Position numbers and translations under genes: made by a program
Shown here: positions 21,117 to 31,522 of the stretch, in pieces
Position numbering within the stretch: position 1 is the stretch's first letter
How the letters are laid out: every line of letters starts with the position of its first letter
Source: Tranquillimonas rosea
GTDB lineage: Bacteria; Pseudomonadota; Alphaproteobacteria; Rhodobacterales; Rhodobacteraceae
Direction: 5' to 3'
Length of the DNA: 64,000 bases
Assembly: GCF_900111315.1 (NCBI RefSeq)
Contig: NZ_FOGU01000005.1
Location: 1-64,000, forward strand
Notes under the pieces: generated by a model
Database searches by the model: none
What the model was told of the DNA's origin: nothing
Seen by the model: the letters and a program-made list of their open reading frames with translations, nothing else

Positions 21117-22145
21117 ATGGCGCACTCCGTCCTCGTTACCGGAGCGACCGGCTTCATTGCGAAGCACATCGTTCTCAAGCTGCTCGACCGTGGGCACACC
21201 GTGGTGGCCTCTGCCCGCTCGAAGCGGCGCGAGGGTGAACTGCGCGCCGCGCTCGGTCCAAACCTGACCGACCAGAACGCGCTGGAGCGGCTGCACGTGG
21301 TTGCGCTCGACCTCGACAAGGACGAGGGCTGGGACGCGGCGATGCAGGACGTGGACGTGCTGATACACACCGCTTCGCCCTTTCCGATGGCCCAGCCCGA
21401 GGAAGAGTCCCTCGTCGTCCGGCCTGCCGTCGACGGCACCCTGCGCGCGCTCGGCGCGGCCCACCGGGCCGGCGTGAAGCGGACGATCCTCACCTCGTCC
21501 TCGGTGGCGGTGATGAACACCAGCCTGTCCGACGGCCGCCCCGCCTATGACGAGACGGATTGGAGCGACACCGACGACCCCCGCGCCACGCCCTACGTGA
21601 AGTCGAAGACGCTGGCAGAACGGGCGGCGTGGGACTTTGTCGAGACGGAAGCGGCAGAGATGCAGCTGACGACCATCAACCCCGCGCTGGTCGTCGGCGC
21701 GCCGCTCGACGGGAATTTCGGCACGTCGGTTCAGCTCATCCAGCGCATCCTCAACCACCAGGATCCGATCCAGCCGCCCCTGGGCTTTCCCTGTGTCGAC
21801 GTGCGCGACGTGGCCGAGATGCACGTCCGGGCGATGGAGCGCGTGGAGACGGCCGGGCGGCGCTACATCGCCGCGGCAGAATTCCTGTGGCTGCGCGAGA
21901 TGGCCGAACAGCTCAAGGCGACTTTTCCCGACCGGAAGATCGCGACGCGCGAGGCGCCATCCTGGCTGGTGAGGATCCTCGCGCGGGTCGACCGCACGAT
22001 CGCCGCGGTGGCGCCGAACCTCGACCGCCGCGACGAGGTGTCGAACGCGCGGGCGCGCGACGAGATGGGCATGACCTTCGCCGATCCGCGCGAAAGCGTC
22101 GTGGCCTGCGCCCGCTTCCTGATCGAGAACGGCCTCGTGAAATGA
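21117..22145 (+). CDS. NAD-dependent epimerase/reductase (extended SDR)
   Basis: A 342-residue extended SDR of the dihydroflavonol-4-reductase/cinnamyl-aldehyde reductase type. It has the cofactor motif GATGFIAKH at the N-terminus, LTSSSVAVMN with the catalytic Ser, and the active-site YVKSK. Such enzymes reduce aldehydes or ketones with NADPH; the substrate is not predictable. It lies 102 bp after mcd and overlaps the META lipoprotein gene by four bases (ATGA). AAGGGG at 21102-21107 precedes the start. Confidence 0.9.
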   Translation: MAHSVLVTGATGFIAKHIVLKLLDRGHTVVASARSKRREGELRAALGPNLTDQNALERLHVVALDLDKDEGWDAAMQDVDVLIHTASPFPMAQPEEESLVVRPAVDGTLRALGAAHRAGVKRTILTSSSVAVMNTSLSDGRPAYDETDWSDTDDPRATPYVKSKTLAERAAWDFVETEAAEMQLTTINPALVVGAPLDGNFGTSVQLIQRILNHQDPIQPPLGFPCVDVRDVAEMHVRAMERVETAGRRYIAAAEFLWLREMAEQLKATFPDRKIATREAPSWLVRILARVDRTIAAVAPNLDRRDEVSNARARDEMGMTFADPRESVVACARFLIENGLVK

Positions 22146-22525
22146 GGGGTGCGGCCCTCGCACTGCTGGCTCTCGCCGCGTGCGCCGGGGACGAGACGGT
22201 GTCGCGCTTCGCGGACGGCGCAGCCACCTACCGCCTGTCGGAGATCGACGGGGCCAGCTTTCCCGCCCGCGCCACGATCCGCTTTGCCGAGGCGGGACGC
22301 GTCAGCGGCACCGGGCCCTGCAACAGCTTCACCGCCCCGCAGATCGTGCCGTACCCGTGGATCGAGATCGGCCCGATCGCCGCGACCCGCCGGGCCCGCC
22401 CCGCGCTGGAGGCCAAGCGGCGCTATTTCGCGGCGCTGCGCGAGATGACCCTGGCCGAGGTGGCCGAGGGGACCCTGATCCTGTCGACACCCGAGGGGCG
22501 CGAGATGGTGTTTCAGGCCGACTGA
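22142..22525 (+). CDS. META-domain lipoprotein
   Basis: A 127-residue predicted lipoprotein with a short signal sequence and Cys14 (LALAAC), followed by an HslJ/META-type domain: [21 protein letters not shown], then [12 protein letters not shown], the CN-containing turn typical of META proteins. Members of the family are linked to heat-shock or secretion phenotypes; the role here is unknown. It overlaps the upstream reductase gene by four bases and the convergent recO stop by 13 bases. Confidence 0.82.
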   Translation: MRGAALALLALAACAGDETVSRFADGAATYRLSEIDGASFPARATIRFAEAGRVSGTGPCNSFTAPQIVPYPWIEIGPIAATRRARPALEAKRRYFAALREMTLAEVAEGTLILSTPEGREMVFQAD

Positions 22526-23238
22526 CGCGCAAGCAGCGCCACGAACCGGGCCCGCGCGGCTGGCACGGGGCGGTCGCCCAACGCCGGCGCAAGCCGCGTG
22601 TCCAGGAAGTGCCCGATCAGGCGGAACCCCTGCACCAGTTCCTCGGGCGTCGCGGGTCCCTGCCCCAGCAGCGCCGGCGGCAGCGGCAGCAGGCGGGACG
22701 CCCAGTCGCCAGCCCCGTCGCGACTGACCGCCCGCCCCGTCCGCGGCGAGACATAGGCGAGATCCTCGCGGCTGCCGGTCGCGGCGCAGCGTGTCAGGTC
22801 GAGCCCGAAGCCCAACTCGTCCAGCAGTTCCATTTCCCACCTGAGATAGGCCAGCGCCCAGTCGTCTGCGCCGAGGTGGTCCGCCAGCGCCACGGTGCGC
22901 GCGTAGAGCGCCGGCACCGGCTCTCTCTCGGGCAGGGAGAAGGCTGCGAGCGACAGCATCGCCGACAGTCCAGCCAACGCGAACCGGTCCCCGAGCGCCG
23001 CCGCGGCGCGGCTCTTGACCGGCTCGAGCGTGAAGGTCCCGATGTGGTCTTCGAGCCGCGCCCTCCAGGTGAGGTCCAGCTGCGCGCCGGGTTGCAGCAC
23101 CGCAGCCATTCGCCGCCCGCCACCGCCGCGCACCACACCCGCGTGACGGCCGTGCGCCAGCGTCAGCACCTCGATGATCGCCGAGGTCTCGCCGTGGGGT
23201 CGTTGGCTCAGAAGGATGCCCTGATCGCGCCATTCCAT
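22513..23238 (-). CDS. recO: DNA repair protein RecO
   Basis: RecFOR pathway mediator that loads RecA on SSB-coated single-stranded DNA. The 241 residues start [26 protein letters not shown], the RecO N-terminal OB-fold, including [15 protein letters not shown]. The C-terminal helical domain has [12 protein letters not shown]. The Cys residues of the Zn-finger version are largely absent, as in many alphaproteobacteria. The open frame upstream is a shadow of the membrane protein gene; ATG 23238 is the family start. Its 3' end overlaps the META gene by 13 bases. Confidence 0.93.
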   Translation of the reverse strand: MEWRDQGILLSQRPHGETSAIIEVLTLAHGRHAGVVRGGGGRRMAAVLQPGAQLDLTWRARLEDHIGTFTLEPVKSRAAAALGDRFALAGLSAMLSLAAFSLPEREPVPALYARTVALADHLGADDWALAYLRWEMELLDELGFGLDLTRCAATGSREDLAYVSPRTGRAVSRDGAGDWASRLLPLPPALLGQGPATPEELVQGFRLIGHFLDTRLAPALGDRPVPAARARFVALLARQSA

Positions 23239-23285
23239 GCCGCGACTATCCGGCCCCGCGTGGCGGCGGGCAAGAGGTGGCAGGA

Positions 23286-23915
23286 TCAGTCGTCGAGCTC
23301 GTCCTGGTGGCGGCACTCCAGCAGCACGGCAAGGAACAGCAACGCGAAGGCGATGGCGCTGTAGACGGACATCGCCGCGAAGCCGGGCACGCTCAGCGGC
23401 GAGGTCGGATCGAAGGAATGTCCGAAGAGGATGCTCAGGGTCGCCGCCATCCCGAACATTGCGCCGAGGAAGGCATACTCGTACCGCTCTCCGCGCCGGG
23501 CCAGCAGCGCGTAGATGCAGATCGCCGCCAGGATGAGGCCGAAGGACGTTCCCACGGACATCCGGTCCTTGGTTACGAAGGCGACGGTCACGTCCTGGGC
23601 CAGCACTTTCATCGCAAAGGGCGCCAGCAACGACAGCAGCGCCACGAGCGCGACCAGAATGGTGCTCCATCTTGCGGCGGTGCGTATGTCAGGGGACCCG
23701 GCACTGACCGCCAGAAGCGCGACCGAAAGACACATGAAGCTCGCGGCCGTGGCCGGCATCATCGCGTGGAACTCGGGGCGGAAGCGCACCAGCGTGTCGA
23801 TATGAAGGCCCCAGCCACCAATGAGGACCGCCGCCGTCAGGGCCGCGCAGATCAGCGCAACGAGCTGTGCGGCAACGGAACGGCCTGAACGGGGAACATC
23901 AGGTGGCATCGGCAC
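23286..23915 (-). CDS. Integral membrane protein, sensor-domain-like
   Basis: A 209-residue protein with about six hydrophobic helices and short loops ([26 protein letters not shown] after TM1). The pattern recalls the N-terminal multi-helix sensory domains of histidine kinases and GGDEF proteins, but the chain ends in [10 protein letters not shown] after the last helix, with no output domain. The function is unknown. It lies between DUF1491 and recO on the same strand, with 124 bp upstream, so it may have its own promoter. The hydrophobic pattern and codon usage support a real gene. Confidence 0.75.
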   Translation of the reverse strand: MPMPPDVPRSGRSVAAQLVALICAALTAAVLIGGWGLHIDTLVRFRPEFHAMMPATAASFMCLSVALLAVSAGSPDIRTAARWSTILVALVALLSLLAPFAMKVLAQDVTVAFVTKDRMSVGTSFGLILAAICIYALLARRGERYEYAFLGAMFGMAATLSILFGHSFDPTSPLSVPGFAAMSVYSAIAFALLFLAVLLECRHQDELDD

Positions 23916-24039
23916 GCGTGTCCTTCCACTGAGGCCGGAGGCGCGGCGATTCGCAACTCTCGGTGTCCACGACTTTACGCGAGAACAACCGCAAACAGAG
24001 CGTCTTTTGACACCCTCGCAAAAGCTTCCGCCGCGTCGA

Positions 24040-24372
24040 TCAGTCCGCGAGGCCGGGCTCGTCCAGCAGGTGCCGGCCTTCCTTGTCCTCGACCTCGATG
24101 ACCCAGAGGTCCGGATCGAAGCCGCGCTGCCGCCCGATCGAGTCGTCGACGGCCGCCTCGTCGCCCTCGCTCAGGACCATCCAGCACCGCTCGCCCGTCT
24201 GCAGGTCGAACCCCCGCTGGAACGCGCGAGCCTGTCCGTCGAGTGTGTTCAGCTTGACCAGAACGGCGCCCGAGGTGGCATCGCCCCGCGCGGTGACGAA
24301 GGCCGGGATATCCGCCAGCCGCAGCCGCGCAAGGTAGGCCTTGACCCAGAACTCGGCCGCGAGACGCGCCAT
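24040..24372 (-). CDS. DUF1491 family protein
   Basis: A 110-residue cytoplasmic protein of the alphaproteobacterial DUF1491 family. It starts MARLAAEFWVKAYLARLRLADIPAFV and has GDATSGAVLVKLNTLDG, with RxFD..DPDLWVIEVEDKEGRHLLDEP at the end. The function is not known. It follows era by 11 bases in the acpS-lepB-rnc-era cluster, a conserved arrangement in Rhodobacterales. Confidence 0.88.
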   Translation of the reverse strand: MARLAAEFWVKAYLARLRLADIPAFVTARGDATSGAVLVKLNTLDGQARAFQRGFDLQTGERCWMVLSEGDEAAVDDSIGRQRGFDPDLWVIEVEDKEGRHLLDEPGLAD

Positions 24373-24383
24373 CCCGCCCGGCC

Positions 24384-25298
24384 CTAGTCCGGCGTGTCGA
24401 AGTCGAGGCCCATCTCGCGATAGCGCTCGGCCTCGTCCAGCCAGCCGGGCCGCACCTTCACCTGGAGGAAGAGGTGCACCTTGCGCCCTAGGAACTCTTC
24501 AAGCTCCAGCCGCGCCGCGCGGCTGACGGCCTTCGCCGTCTCGCCGCCACGGCCCAGAACGATGCCCTTGTGGCCATCGCGGGCGACATAGACCACCTGG
24601 TCGATCCGGGCGGAGCCGTCCTTGCGTTCCTCCCAGGTCTCGGTCTCGACCGTCAGCTGGTAAGGCAGCTCCTGGTGCAGTCGCAGTGTCAGCTTCTCGC
24701 GGGTGATCTCGGCGGCGATCTGGCGCATCGGCAGATCGGCGATCTGATCCTCGGGATACAGCCACGGCTCCTCGGGCAGCCCCTCGGCAAGCCAGGTGCG
24801 CAGGTCGTCCACACCGCTCCCCTTCTCGGCCGAGATCAGAAAGGTGTGCTCGAAGGCGAAGCGGTCGTTCAGCTCCTGCGTCAGCGCCAGCAGCCTGGGC
24901 GCCGCCACGCGGTCGATCTTGTTGATCGCCAGCGCCACCGTGCGGCCCTTGGTGACGTCGGGCAGCAGGTCGAGGATCTCGCTCACGCCCTCGGTGATGC
25001 CGCGATGCGCCTCGACCAGCAGCACGACGATGTCGGCATCCGCCGCACCGCCCCAGGCCGCCGCGACCATCGACCGGTCCAGCCGGCGGCGCGGCTTGAA
25101 GATTCCGGGCGTGTCGACGAAGACGATCTGCGACTGCCCTTCCAGCGCCACGCCCCGGATGCGGGAGCGGGTCGTCTGGACCTTGTGCGTCACGATCGAC
25201 ACCTTGGCGCCGACCATCCGGTTCAACAGCGTCGACTTGCCCGCGTTGGGCTCGCCGATCAGGGCAACGAAGCCCGCGCGGGTCGGTGTCTCAGCCAC
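24384..25298 (-). CDS. era: GTPase Era
   Basis: Ribosome-assembly GTPase binding the 3' end of 16S rRNA. The 304-residue protein has the P-loop GEPNAGKS at 15-22, the switch/G2 region [10 protein letters not shown]3 DTPG, G4 NKID and a C-terminal KH domain with a [22 protein letters not shown] helix. It overlaps rnc by eight bases. The rnc-era pair is conserved across bacteria and links RNA processing with 30S maturation. Confidence 0.96.
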   Translation of the reverse strand: MAETPTRAGFVALIGEPNAGKSTLLNRMVGAKVSIVTHKVQTTRSRIRGVALEGQSQIVFVDTPGIFKPRRRLDRSMVAAAWGGAADADIVVLLVEAHRGITEGVSEILDLLPDVTKGRTVALAINKIDRVAAPRLLALTQELNDRFAFEHTFLISAEKGSGVDDLRTWLAEGLPEEPWLYPEDQIADLPMRQIAAEITREKLTLRLHQELPYQLTVETETWEERKDGSARIDQVVYVARDGHKGIVLGRGGETAKAVSRAARLELEEFLGRKVHLFLQVKVRPGWLDEAERYREMGLDFDTPD

Positions 25299-25980
25299 GT
25301 TCCGTCTCCACCTTGGTTAGCAGCGCTTCGGCCGCCGCCTGTTCGGCGGCCCGTTTGGACGAGGCCTCTGCCCGCGCCGTCTGTCCGGATTGCAGGGTCA
25401 CCTCGATGGTGAAGACCGGGGCATGGTCTGGACCGGTCCGCGCCACCTCGGCATAGACCGGCGGCGGTTGCCTGCGGGCCTGGGCCCACTCCTGCAACGC
25501 CGTCTTGGGATCGCGCGAATCCGCCTCGACCGTTTCGATCCGGTCGCCCCAGAGCCGCAAGATCACTGCCTCGGCAGCCTCGAACCCGGAATCGAGATAG
25601 ACGGCGGCGATCACCGCCTCCATCCCGTCGCCCAGCAATGCCTCTTTCCGCCGGCCGCCCGACATCCGTTCGGACCGGCCCAGCCGCAAGACCTCGCCCA
25701 GCCCGATCTCGCGGGCGATGGCCGCGCAGGTTTCCTTGCGCACCAGCGCGTTGTAGCGCGGCGCGAGCTGGCCCTCGGTCGCCTCGGGATCGGCCCGCAG
25801 CAGCGCCTCGGCCATCACGAGCCCCAGCACCCGGTCGCCCAGGAACTCGAGCCGCTGGTTGTCGGGGCGCGACGGACCAGAGATCGACCCGTGGGTCAAC
25901 GCCTGGCTCAGAAGGTCGGGACGCGCGAAGTCGTGGCCGATGCGCGCGGCGAAATCCCGGATCTCGGTCGCGACCTTCAC
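25291..25980 (-). CDS. rnc: Ribonuclease III
   Basis: Double-strand-specific endoribonuclease that processes rRNA precursors and regulates mRNAs. The 229 residues have the RNase III signature [20 protein letters not shown], the second acidic block [20 protein letters not shown], and a C-terminal dsRNA-binding domain with [17 protein letters not shown]. The start is a GTG at 25980 overlapping the lepB stop by four bases (GTGA). The longer open frame upstream is antisense-like and out of phase with lepB. It overlaps era by eight bases. Confidence 0.95.
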   Translation of the reverse strand: MKVATEIRDFAARIGHDFARPDLLSQALTHGSISGPSRPDNQRLEFLGDRVLGLVMAEALLRADPEATEGQLAPRYNALVRKETCAAIAREIGLGEVLRLGRSERMSGGRRKEALLGDGMEAVIAAVYLDSGFEAAEAVILRLWGDRIETVEADSRDPKTALQEWAQARRQPPPVYAEVARTGPDHAPVFTIEVTLQSGQTARAEASSKRAAEQAAAEALLTKVETERG

Positions 25981-26765
25981 TCGATCCCCACAAAGAAGCG
26001 GTCGGGCCGCCAGGTCCAGAAGAACAGCATCGACCGGCCCGCGGACGAGAACATCACCCGGTCGGCGCGGCCGATCAGGTTCTCGAAGGGCACGAAGCCG
26101 ACGCCCATCGCGTTCTGGCTGACGCGGCTGTCGGTGGAATTGTCGCGGTTGTCGCCCATGAAGAAATACTGGCCCTCGGGCACGGAATAGACGGGCGTGT
26201 TGTCCAGCCGCGAGGTCCGGATGTTCAGGATGTTGTGCTCGACACCGTTGGGCAGCGTCTCGACGAAGCGCGACTTGATGCAATCGCCGCCCAGCCCGAC
26301 ACCCTGGTTCTCGCATTGCGGCAGGTTGCCCGACGGGCCCTGCTTCTCGAACTCTTCGATGAACTCGCCGTCGGGCCGCTGCGGGGCCTCTTCGCCGTTG
26401 ATGTAGAGCACGCCGTCGCGCACCTGGATCTCGTCTCCCGGCAGACCGATCAGCCGCTTGATGAAGTCGGTGCCGGCGACCGGGTGGCGGAACACGACGA
26501 CATCACCACGCTCGGGCTGCGAGCCGAGCCAGCGGTCGTTGATGAAGGTGCACAGGCCGAACGGGCAGGAATACTGCGAATAGCCGTAGGCCATCTTGTT
26601 CACGAACAGGAAATCGCCGACCAGCAGCGTGTCCTTCATCGAGCCCGAGGGGATCCAGAACGGCTGGAAGAACAGCGTACGGAACACGCCCGCGATCAGC
26701 AGCGCATAGACCACCGTCTTGACCGTTTCGAGGATTCCGCCCTTGGTTTCGGCCTTGTCCGCCAT
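25977..26765 (-). CDS. lepB: Signal peptidase I
   Basis: Inner-membrane serine protease that removes signal peptides from exported proteins. The 262 residues have one N-terminal membrane helix (about 15-33), the catalytic Ser42 in [11 protein letters not shown] and the general-base Lys103 in [14 protein letters not shown], then [11 protein letters not shown] near the C-terminus. A GTG ten codons upstream (26795) is possible; ATG 26765 ([10 protein letters not shown]) fits relatives better. It overlaps the rnc GTG start by four bases. Confidence 0.95.
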   Translation of the reverse strand: MADKAETKGGILETVKTVVYALLIAGVFRTLFFQPFWIPSGSMKDTLLVGDFLFVNKMAYGYSQYSCPFGLCTFINDRWLGSQPERGDVVVFRHPVAGTDFIKRLIGLPGDEIQVRDGVLYINGEEAPQRPDGEFIEEFEKQGPSGNLPQCENQGVGLGGDCIKSRFVETLPNGVEHNILNIRTSRLDNTPVYSVPEGQYFFMGDNRDNSTDSRVSQNAMGVGFVPFENLIGRADRVMFSSAGRSMLFFWTWRPDRFFVGIE

Positions 26766-26879
26766 GCGCTTGCCGCCCTGCCTGCTTTTGCCCACCGGCG
26801 TCTGATGAGCGGCGGGGCGCGCGGAGTCAAGCGAATGGCCCCCGCCCCGGCCGCACCGTTACCGGTTCCAGAGCGCGCG

Positions 26880-27284
26880 TCACTCCCGCCGCGGCAGCGC
26901 CTCGATGACGACGAAGGCCTGCGCCCACGGATGGTCGTCCGTCAGGGTGACGTGGATGATCGCCTCGTGATCCGGCGGCGTCATCTCGACCAGCCGGTCG
27001 GCCGCCCAACCGGTCACCTGCATCACCGGCTGGCCGGTGGCGAGGTTCGTCACCGCCATGTCCTTCCAGGCGATGCCCATGCGCAGACCGGTGCCCAGGG
27101 CCTTGGAACAAGCCTCTTTCGCGGCCCAACGCTTGGCGTAGGTGCCCGGCGTGTCCGCGCGGCGTTCGGCCTTGCGCTGTTCGATGTCGGTGAAGACGCG
27201 GTTGCGGAACCGATCGCCGAAACGCTCGAGCGTGCCGGCGATCCGGTCGATGTTGGCAAGGTCGGTTCCGATCCCGAGGATCAT
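26880..27284 (-). CDS. acpS: Holo-[acyl-carrier-protein] synthase
   Basis: Transfers phosphopantetheine from CoA to acyl carrier protein, activating fatty acid synthesis. The 134 residues show the AcpS signature [15 protein letters not shown] (Mg-binding Asp8) and [16 protein letters not shown] (Glu57). The start at 27284 is the family N-terminus; the frame is open to 27371 without homology. It precedes lepB by 114 bp and follows the CAP-domain gene by 31 bp. Confidence 0.95.
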   Translation of the reverse strand: MILGIGTDLANIDRIAGTLERFGDRFRNRVFTDIEQRKAERRADTPGTYAKRWAAKEACSKALGTGLRMGIAWKDMAVTNLATGQPVMQVTGWAADRLVEMTPPDHEAIIHVTLTDDHPWAQAFVVIEALPRRE

Positions 27285-27315
27285 GGCGTCACCGCCGGAC
27301 CCGGCCGCGACGGGA

Positions 27316-27798
27316 TCAGCGCGCCAGCCGCCGCCCCAGCACCATCGCCCAGTAGGGGCGTCCGTCCGCACCCACGACCAGGGCCGAGCCGACCTCGGAG
27401 CCCTTGGCGTTCAGCAGGTTCTTGCGGTGCCCGGCCGAGTTCATCCAGGCCTTGACGATCGCGCGGGGCGAGCGCTGTCCGAAGCCGATGTTCTCGGCGA
27501 TCCAGGCGAACGAATAGCCCTGCGCGCGGGCGCGGTCCGACACCTTGGACCCGCGCGGGCCGCGATGGGTCAGCGATTGCCGCTGCGCGATGTGGCAGGC
27601 CTGGGCTTGCGCGGCGGCGCTGAGTTCGCGGTTCGGCGCCAGCGCGGGAAGCCCGCGCGCCTGCCGTTCGGCATTGGAATACTGCAGGATGGCCTGCTTG
27701 ATCTGGGCCGCGTTCTCGGGCGCCCGGCAGGGCGCCGCAACCGCGGCGCCGGCCGTGCCGACCAGGACGACAAGGGACAAGACGTGCGCGAGTCGCAT
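27316..27798 (-). CDS. Secreted CAP (SCP/PR1) domain protein
   Basis: A 160-residue exported protein with a signal peptide ([22 protein letters not shown], cleavage near 22). A CAP domain follows: the [30 protein letters not shown] helix, the [21 protein letters not shown] block, AENIGFG, and [18 protein letters not shown]. Bacterial CAP proteins are extracytoplasmic, with poorly defined ligand or enzyme roles. An in-frame TTG lies seven codons upstream; AGAGGA suits ATG 27798. It lies between pdxJ and acpS. Confidence 0.88.
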   Translation of the reverse strand: MRLAHVLSLVVLVGTAGAAVAAPCRAPENAAQIKQAILQYSNAERQARGLPALAPNRELSAAAQAQACHIAQRQSLTHRGPRGSKVSDRARAQGYSFAWIAENIGFGQRSPRAIVKAWMNSAGHRKNLLNAKGSEVGSALVVGADGRPYWAMVLGRRLAR

Positions 27799-27899
27799 GA
27801 CGGGTGATAATCCTCTCAAGCCAGTTCATGTTCGCGCTGAAGTAGAAATGAGGCATGAAGAGGACAATCTGAGAGTTTAATTCGGGCAGCTGGCGGCGA

Positions 27900-28652
27900 T
27901 CAGCCGCGCGCAACGTCCATCAGTCGGCGCATTTCCGCGATCGAGGCGTCGAGACCGCGGAAAATCGCCTCTCCGATCAGGAAGTGACCGATGTTCAGCT
28001 CGCGCACTTGGGGCAGCGCCGCGATGGGACCGACGCTGTCGTAGGTCAGACCATGACCGGCATGCACCTCGAGCCCGAGCTCGTGCGCATAGGCCGCCAT
28101 GTCGGTGAGGCGCGCCAGTTCCGAGTCGCGGTCGTCCCACCGCTCTTCGGCCCAGGCGTCGCAATAGGCACCGGTGTGCAGCTCGATCACCGCGGCGCCG
28201 ATCCGGTGCGCGGCCTCGATCTGGGGGCGGTCGGCGGCGATGAAGATCGACACGCGGCACCCGGCATCGCGCAGCGGGGCGATGAAGTGCGCCAGCCGGT
28301 TCTCATCCCGCGCGACTTCCAGCCCGCCCTCGGTCGTCCGCTCTTCGCGGCGCTCGGGGACGAGGCAGACGGCGTGCGGCACGTGGCGAAGCGCGATCGC
28401 CTGCATTTCCTCCGTGGCCGCCATCTCGAGGTTCAGCGGCAGGGACAGGGTATCCATCAAAGCCTGTATATCGGCGTCCGAGATGTGCCGCCTGTCCTCG
28501 CGCAGATGGGCGGTGATCCCATCGGCGCCGGCCTTTTCGGCCATGTCGGCGGCCCGCACCGGGTCGGGCACGGCACCGCCTCGGGCGTTCCGCACCGTCG
28601 CCACGTGGTCGATGTTCACACCAAGTCGCAGTCGCTCGCTTGTCGGGGTCAC
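27900..28652 (-). CDS. pdxJ: Pyridoxine 5'-phosphate synthase
   Basis: Condenses 1-deoxyxylulose 5-phosphate with 3-amino-2-oxopropyl phosphate to pyridoxine 5'-phosphate, the last ring-forming step of vitamin B6 synthesis. The 250-residue TIM barrel has [28 protein letters not shown], the ELHTGAY block and [20 protein letters not shown]. The start is GTG 28652, preceded by AAGGAGG eight bases upstream; earlier in-frame codons overlap the DUF2062 gene end. The product supports PLP enzymes such as the MalY-type lyase in this window. Confidence 0.95.
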   Translation of the reverse strand: MTPTSERLRLGVNIDHVATVRNARGGAVPDPVRAADMAEKAGADGITAHLREDRRHISDADIQALMDTLSLPLNLEMAATEEMQAIALRHVPHAVCLVPERREERTTEGGLEVARDENRLAHFIAPLRDAGCRVSIFIAADRPQIEAAHRIGAAVIELHTGAYCDAWAEERWDDRDSELARLTDMAAYAHELGLEVHAGHGLTYDSVGPIAALPQVRELNIGHFLIGEAIFRGLDASIAEMRRLMDVARG

Positions 28653-28686
28653 GCCGCCGGCCTCCTTACCTGTTGCGCCGTCCGTC

Positions 28687-29343
28687 TTAGTCGGCTTTGG
28701 CGCCGGCGTCAGCCTTCGCGGCCTGGGATTTGGCCATCCTCTTGGCAAAGCTCGCCTTCATCCGCTTGATCCGCGCCTTTTGGTAGGCCGAGATCAGCGG
28801 GCGCGAGGCGGCATAGGCGGCGATGGCGCAGACGAGGCCCGGGATCAGGCCGCCGACAAGGTAGGGCAGGAACAGGTCCGAGAAGAACTCGGACAGCTGG
28901 TACCAATGCGGCTCGGCCGAGGTGAAGATGGCGTGGAAGTTGGCCCAGATCTCTTGCGAGGCCTGGCTGAACGCCGATAGCACCCGGCTGAGCGGAAGCG
29001 CCTCTTCGCGGCCGAGAATGAAGTTGCCGAGATCGACGGACAGGGCCGCAATGATCGGGAAGGTGATCGGGTTGCCAAAGAACGTGGCCAGCAGCGCGGC
29101 GACGATGTTGCCCCGCATCGCCCAGGCCAGGCTGGCCGAGATCAGGAAGTGCAGGCCGAAGAACGGGGTGAAGCTGGTAAACACGCCCGCGGCGATCCCC
29201 CGGCTGATCTTGTAGGCCGGATCGGGCAGACGACGGAGACGATAGAGAACGTACTGACCCGCACGGCGCCATCCGCCGCGCGGATAGACGAAATCCGCTG
29301 CGATCTGCAGATAGGATCTCGGTGCACGCCGTTTGAAAACCAC
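28687..29343 (-). CDS. DUF2062 membrane protein
   Basis: A 218-residue inner-membrane protein of the DUF2062 family. It has a basic N-terminus, then a hydrophobic pair with [20 protein letters not shown] and [21 protein letters not shown], the family's conserved core. Another helix pair lies near 165-185, followed by a very basic Lys/Ala C-terminal tail. The function is unknown. It sits 21 bases after the (p)ppGpp enzyme and 34 bases before pdxJ on the same strand, so it is probably in that operon. Confidence 0.88.
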   Translation of the reverse strand: MVFKRRAPRSYLQIAADFVYPRGGWRRAGQYVLYRLRRLPDPAYKISRGIAAGVFTSFTPFFGLHFLISASLAWAMRGNIVAALLATFFGNPITFPIIAALSVDLGNFILGREEALPLSRVLSAFSQASQEIWANFHAIFTSAEPHWYQLSEFFSDLFLPYLVGGLIPGLVCAIAAYAASRPLISAYQKARIKRMKASFAKRMAKSQAAKADAGAKAD

Positions 29344-29364
29344 GTCTCCAGAGTCTCCCTTCCG

Positions 29365-31485
29365 TCAGGCCCCGACGGCCACCTTGCTGTGCCTTTCGAG
29401 CGTCGCCACGTCACTGTCCGCCTCGAGAGCGAGCATCACCGCGTGCATATGCTCCACGTCACGCAGATCTACGTCGATTATGAGCCGATAAAAGTCCGGC
29501 TTCCGGTCAAGGAAGCGCAAATCGGAAATATTTGCCTTCTGCTCACCGATCGCTGTGCAGATACGCCCGAGAACCCCTGCGTCGTTCGATATCGTAAGAT
29601 CCAGACTAACGGTATGGACCGATGGGTGAATACCCGATTGCCAGCGGAGATCCACCCACCGATCGGGCTGGGCCTCGAACTCGGCGAGCGCCGGACAGTC
29701 GATCGCATGGACCACCACGCCCTTGCCGCGCTCGGTGATGCCTACGATGCGCTCGCCCGGTACCGGCTGGCAGCAATTGCCGCGGGTAAAGCTCTGTCCC
29801 GGCCCGAGACCGACCACGGCCCGCGCGGCGTCGATCTCTTCGCCCGGCCGCGCCGCGAGTTCGGGATACAGCGTCTCGACCACCTTCCGGGCGGTCAGCT
29901 CGGCCGCGCCCAGCTGCGCCAGCAACTCGTCCGCGCCCTTGAGCCCGAGCTGCCGCGCGGCCGTGCTGAGCGCCTTGTTGGTGACGCGCTTGCCGACGTG
30001 ATCGAAGGCCACGCGCGCAAGTTCGTGCCCCAGCTTGATGAACCGCTCGCGATCCTCTTCCCGAAGGCTGCGCTTGATCGCCGCCTTGGCGCGGCCCGTG
30101 GCGACGATGTCGATCCACGTTGCCTGCGGTCTCTGACCCTCGGCCGTCATGATCTCGGCCGACTGGCCGTTCTTGAGACGGGTCCAGAGCGGCACGCGGA
30201 TCCCGTCGACCTTGGCGCCCACGCAGGAATCGCCGATGCGGGTGTGGATCGCATAGGCGAAATCCAGCGGCGTCGCGCCCTTGGGCAGCTTCACCACGTC
30301 GCCCTTCGGCGTGAAGCAGAACACCTGGTCGGTGTACATCTCGAGCTTCACGGCCTCGAGGAACTCGTCGTGATCCTCGGCGGCGTCGAAGCGTTCGGTC
30401 AGCGTCGCGATCCATTTCGCCGGATCCACGGCGAACCGGTTCTCCGCCGGCACACCATCGCGGTAGGACCAGTGCGCGGCCACGCCGGTCTCGGCGACCT
30501 CGTGCATCTCGCGCGTGCGAATCTGTATCTCGACCCGCTTGCCGTCGCGGCCAGAGACGGTCGTGTGGATCGACCGGTAGCCGTTCGATTTCGGCTGGCT
30601 GATATAGTCCTTGAACCGCCCCGGCACCGCCCGCCAGCGCTGGTGGATCGCACCGAGCGTCGCGTAGCAGTCCGGTTCCGACTCGCAGATGATGCGAAAG
30701 CCGTAGATGTCGGACAGACGGGAAAAGCCCTGCTGCTTTTCCTCCATCTTGCGCCAGATCGAATAGGGCTTCTTCGCCCGGCCGAACACGTCGGCCTCGA
30801 TCCCGGCCTGTTCCAGCTCGTACCGGATGTCGCCGGTGATCTTGTGGATCACGTCGCCGGTTTCGCGCTGAAGCATGATGAACCGGCGGATGATCGACTC
30901 GCGGCCCTTCGGGTTCAGCACCTTGAAGGCGAGATCCTCGAGCTCTTCGCGCATCCACTGCATGCCCATCCGGCCGGCCAGCGGCGCGAAGATGTCCATC
31001 GTCTCACGCGCCTTCTGGGCCTGCTTCTCGGACTTCATCGACCGGATCGTGCGCATGTTGTGCAGACGGTCGGCGAGCTTGACGAGGATGACCCGCAGAT
31101 CGCGGCTCATCGCCATGAACAGCTTGCGGAAGTTCTCGGCCTGCTTCGTTTCGAACGAATTGAGCTGCAGGTTCGTCAGTTTGGTGACGCCATCCACAAG
31201 TTCGGCGATCTCGCCGCCGAACCGGCTCTCGATCTCGGAATAGGTGGACTTGGTATCCTCGATCGTGTCGTGCAGCAGCGCCGTCACGATCGTGGAATCG
31301 TCCAGCTGCATCTCCGTCAGGATGGCGGCCACGCTGACGGGATGCGTAAAATACGGCTCGCCCGAGTGGCGGTACTGGCCCTCGTGCATCTCGGCGCCGT
31401 AGGCATAGGCGCTGCGGATCAGCGCCTCGTCCGTCTTGGGGTTGTACAGGCGGACCAGGTCGATCAGGTCGTCGCAATCGATCAT
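29365..31485 (-). CDS. rsh: Bifunctional (p)ppGpp synthetase/hydrolase (RelA/SpoT)
   Basis: Makes and degrades the alarmone (p)ppGpp in the stringent response. The 706 residues have an N-terminal HD hydrolase domain (YFTHPVSVAAIL, His48; ALLHDTIEDT, HD at 72-73), the synthetase domain (YGFRIICES; KSNGYRSIHTTV), a TGS domain (VFCFTPKGDVVKLPKGATPLDFAYAIH) and a C-terminal ACT domain. Both active sites look intact, so this is the single Rsh of alphaproteobacteria. It follows rpoZ by 37 bases, the usual arrangement. Confidence 0.97.
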   Translation of the reverse strand: MIDCDDLIDLVRLYNPKTDEALIRSAYAYGAEMHEGQYRHSGEPYFTHPVSVAAILTEMQLDDSTIVTALLHDTIEDTKSTYSEIESRFGGEIAELVDGVTKLTNLQLNSFETKQAENFRKLFMAMSRDLRVILVKLADRLHNMRTIRSMKSEKQAQKARETMDIFAPLAGRMGMQWMREELEDLAFKVLNPKGRESIIRRFIMLQRETGDVIHKITGDIRYELEQAGIEADVFGRAKKPYSIWRKMEEKQQGFSRLSDIYGFRIICESEPDCYATLGAIHQRWRAVPGRFKDYISQPKSNGYRSIHTTVSGRDGKRVEIQIRTREMHEVAETGVAAHWSYRDGVPAENRFAVDPAKWIATLTERFDAAEDHDEFLEAVKLEMYTDQVFCFTPKGDVVKLPKGATPLDFAYAIHTRIGDSCVGAKVDGIRVPLWTRLKNGQSAEIMTAEGQRPQATWIDIVATGRAKAAIKRSLREEDRERFIKLGHELARVAFDHVGKRVTNKALSTAARQLGLKGADELLAQLGAAELTARKVVETLYPELAARPGEEIDAARAVVGLGPGQSFTRGNCCQPVPGERIVGITERGKGVVVHAIDCPALAEFEAQPDRWVDLRWQSGIHPSVHTVSLDLTISNDAGVLGRICTAIGEQKANISDLRFLDRKPDFYRLIIDVDLRDVEHMHAVMLALEADSDVATLERHSKVAVGA

Positions 31486-31522
31486 GGTCGGTCCGCCAAG
31501 GGGCGTTAAGGTCGTCGTGGCT

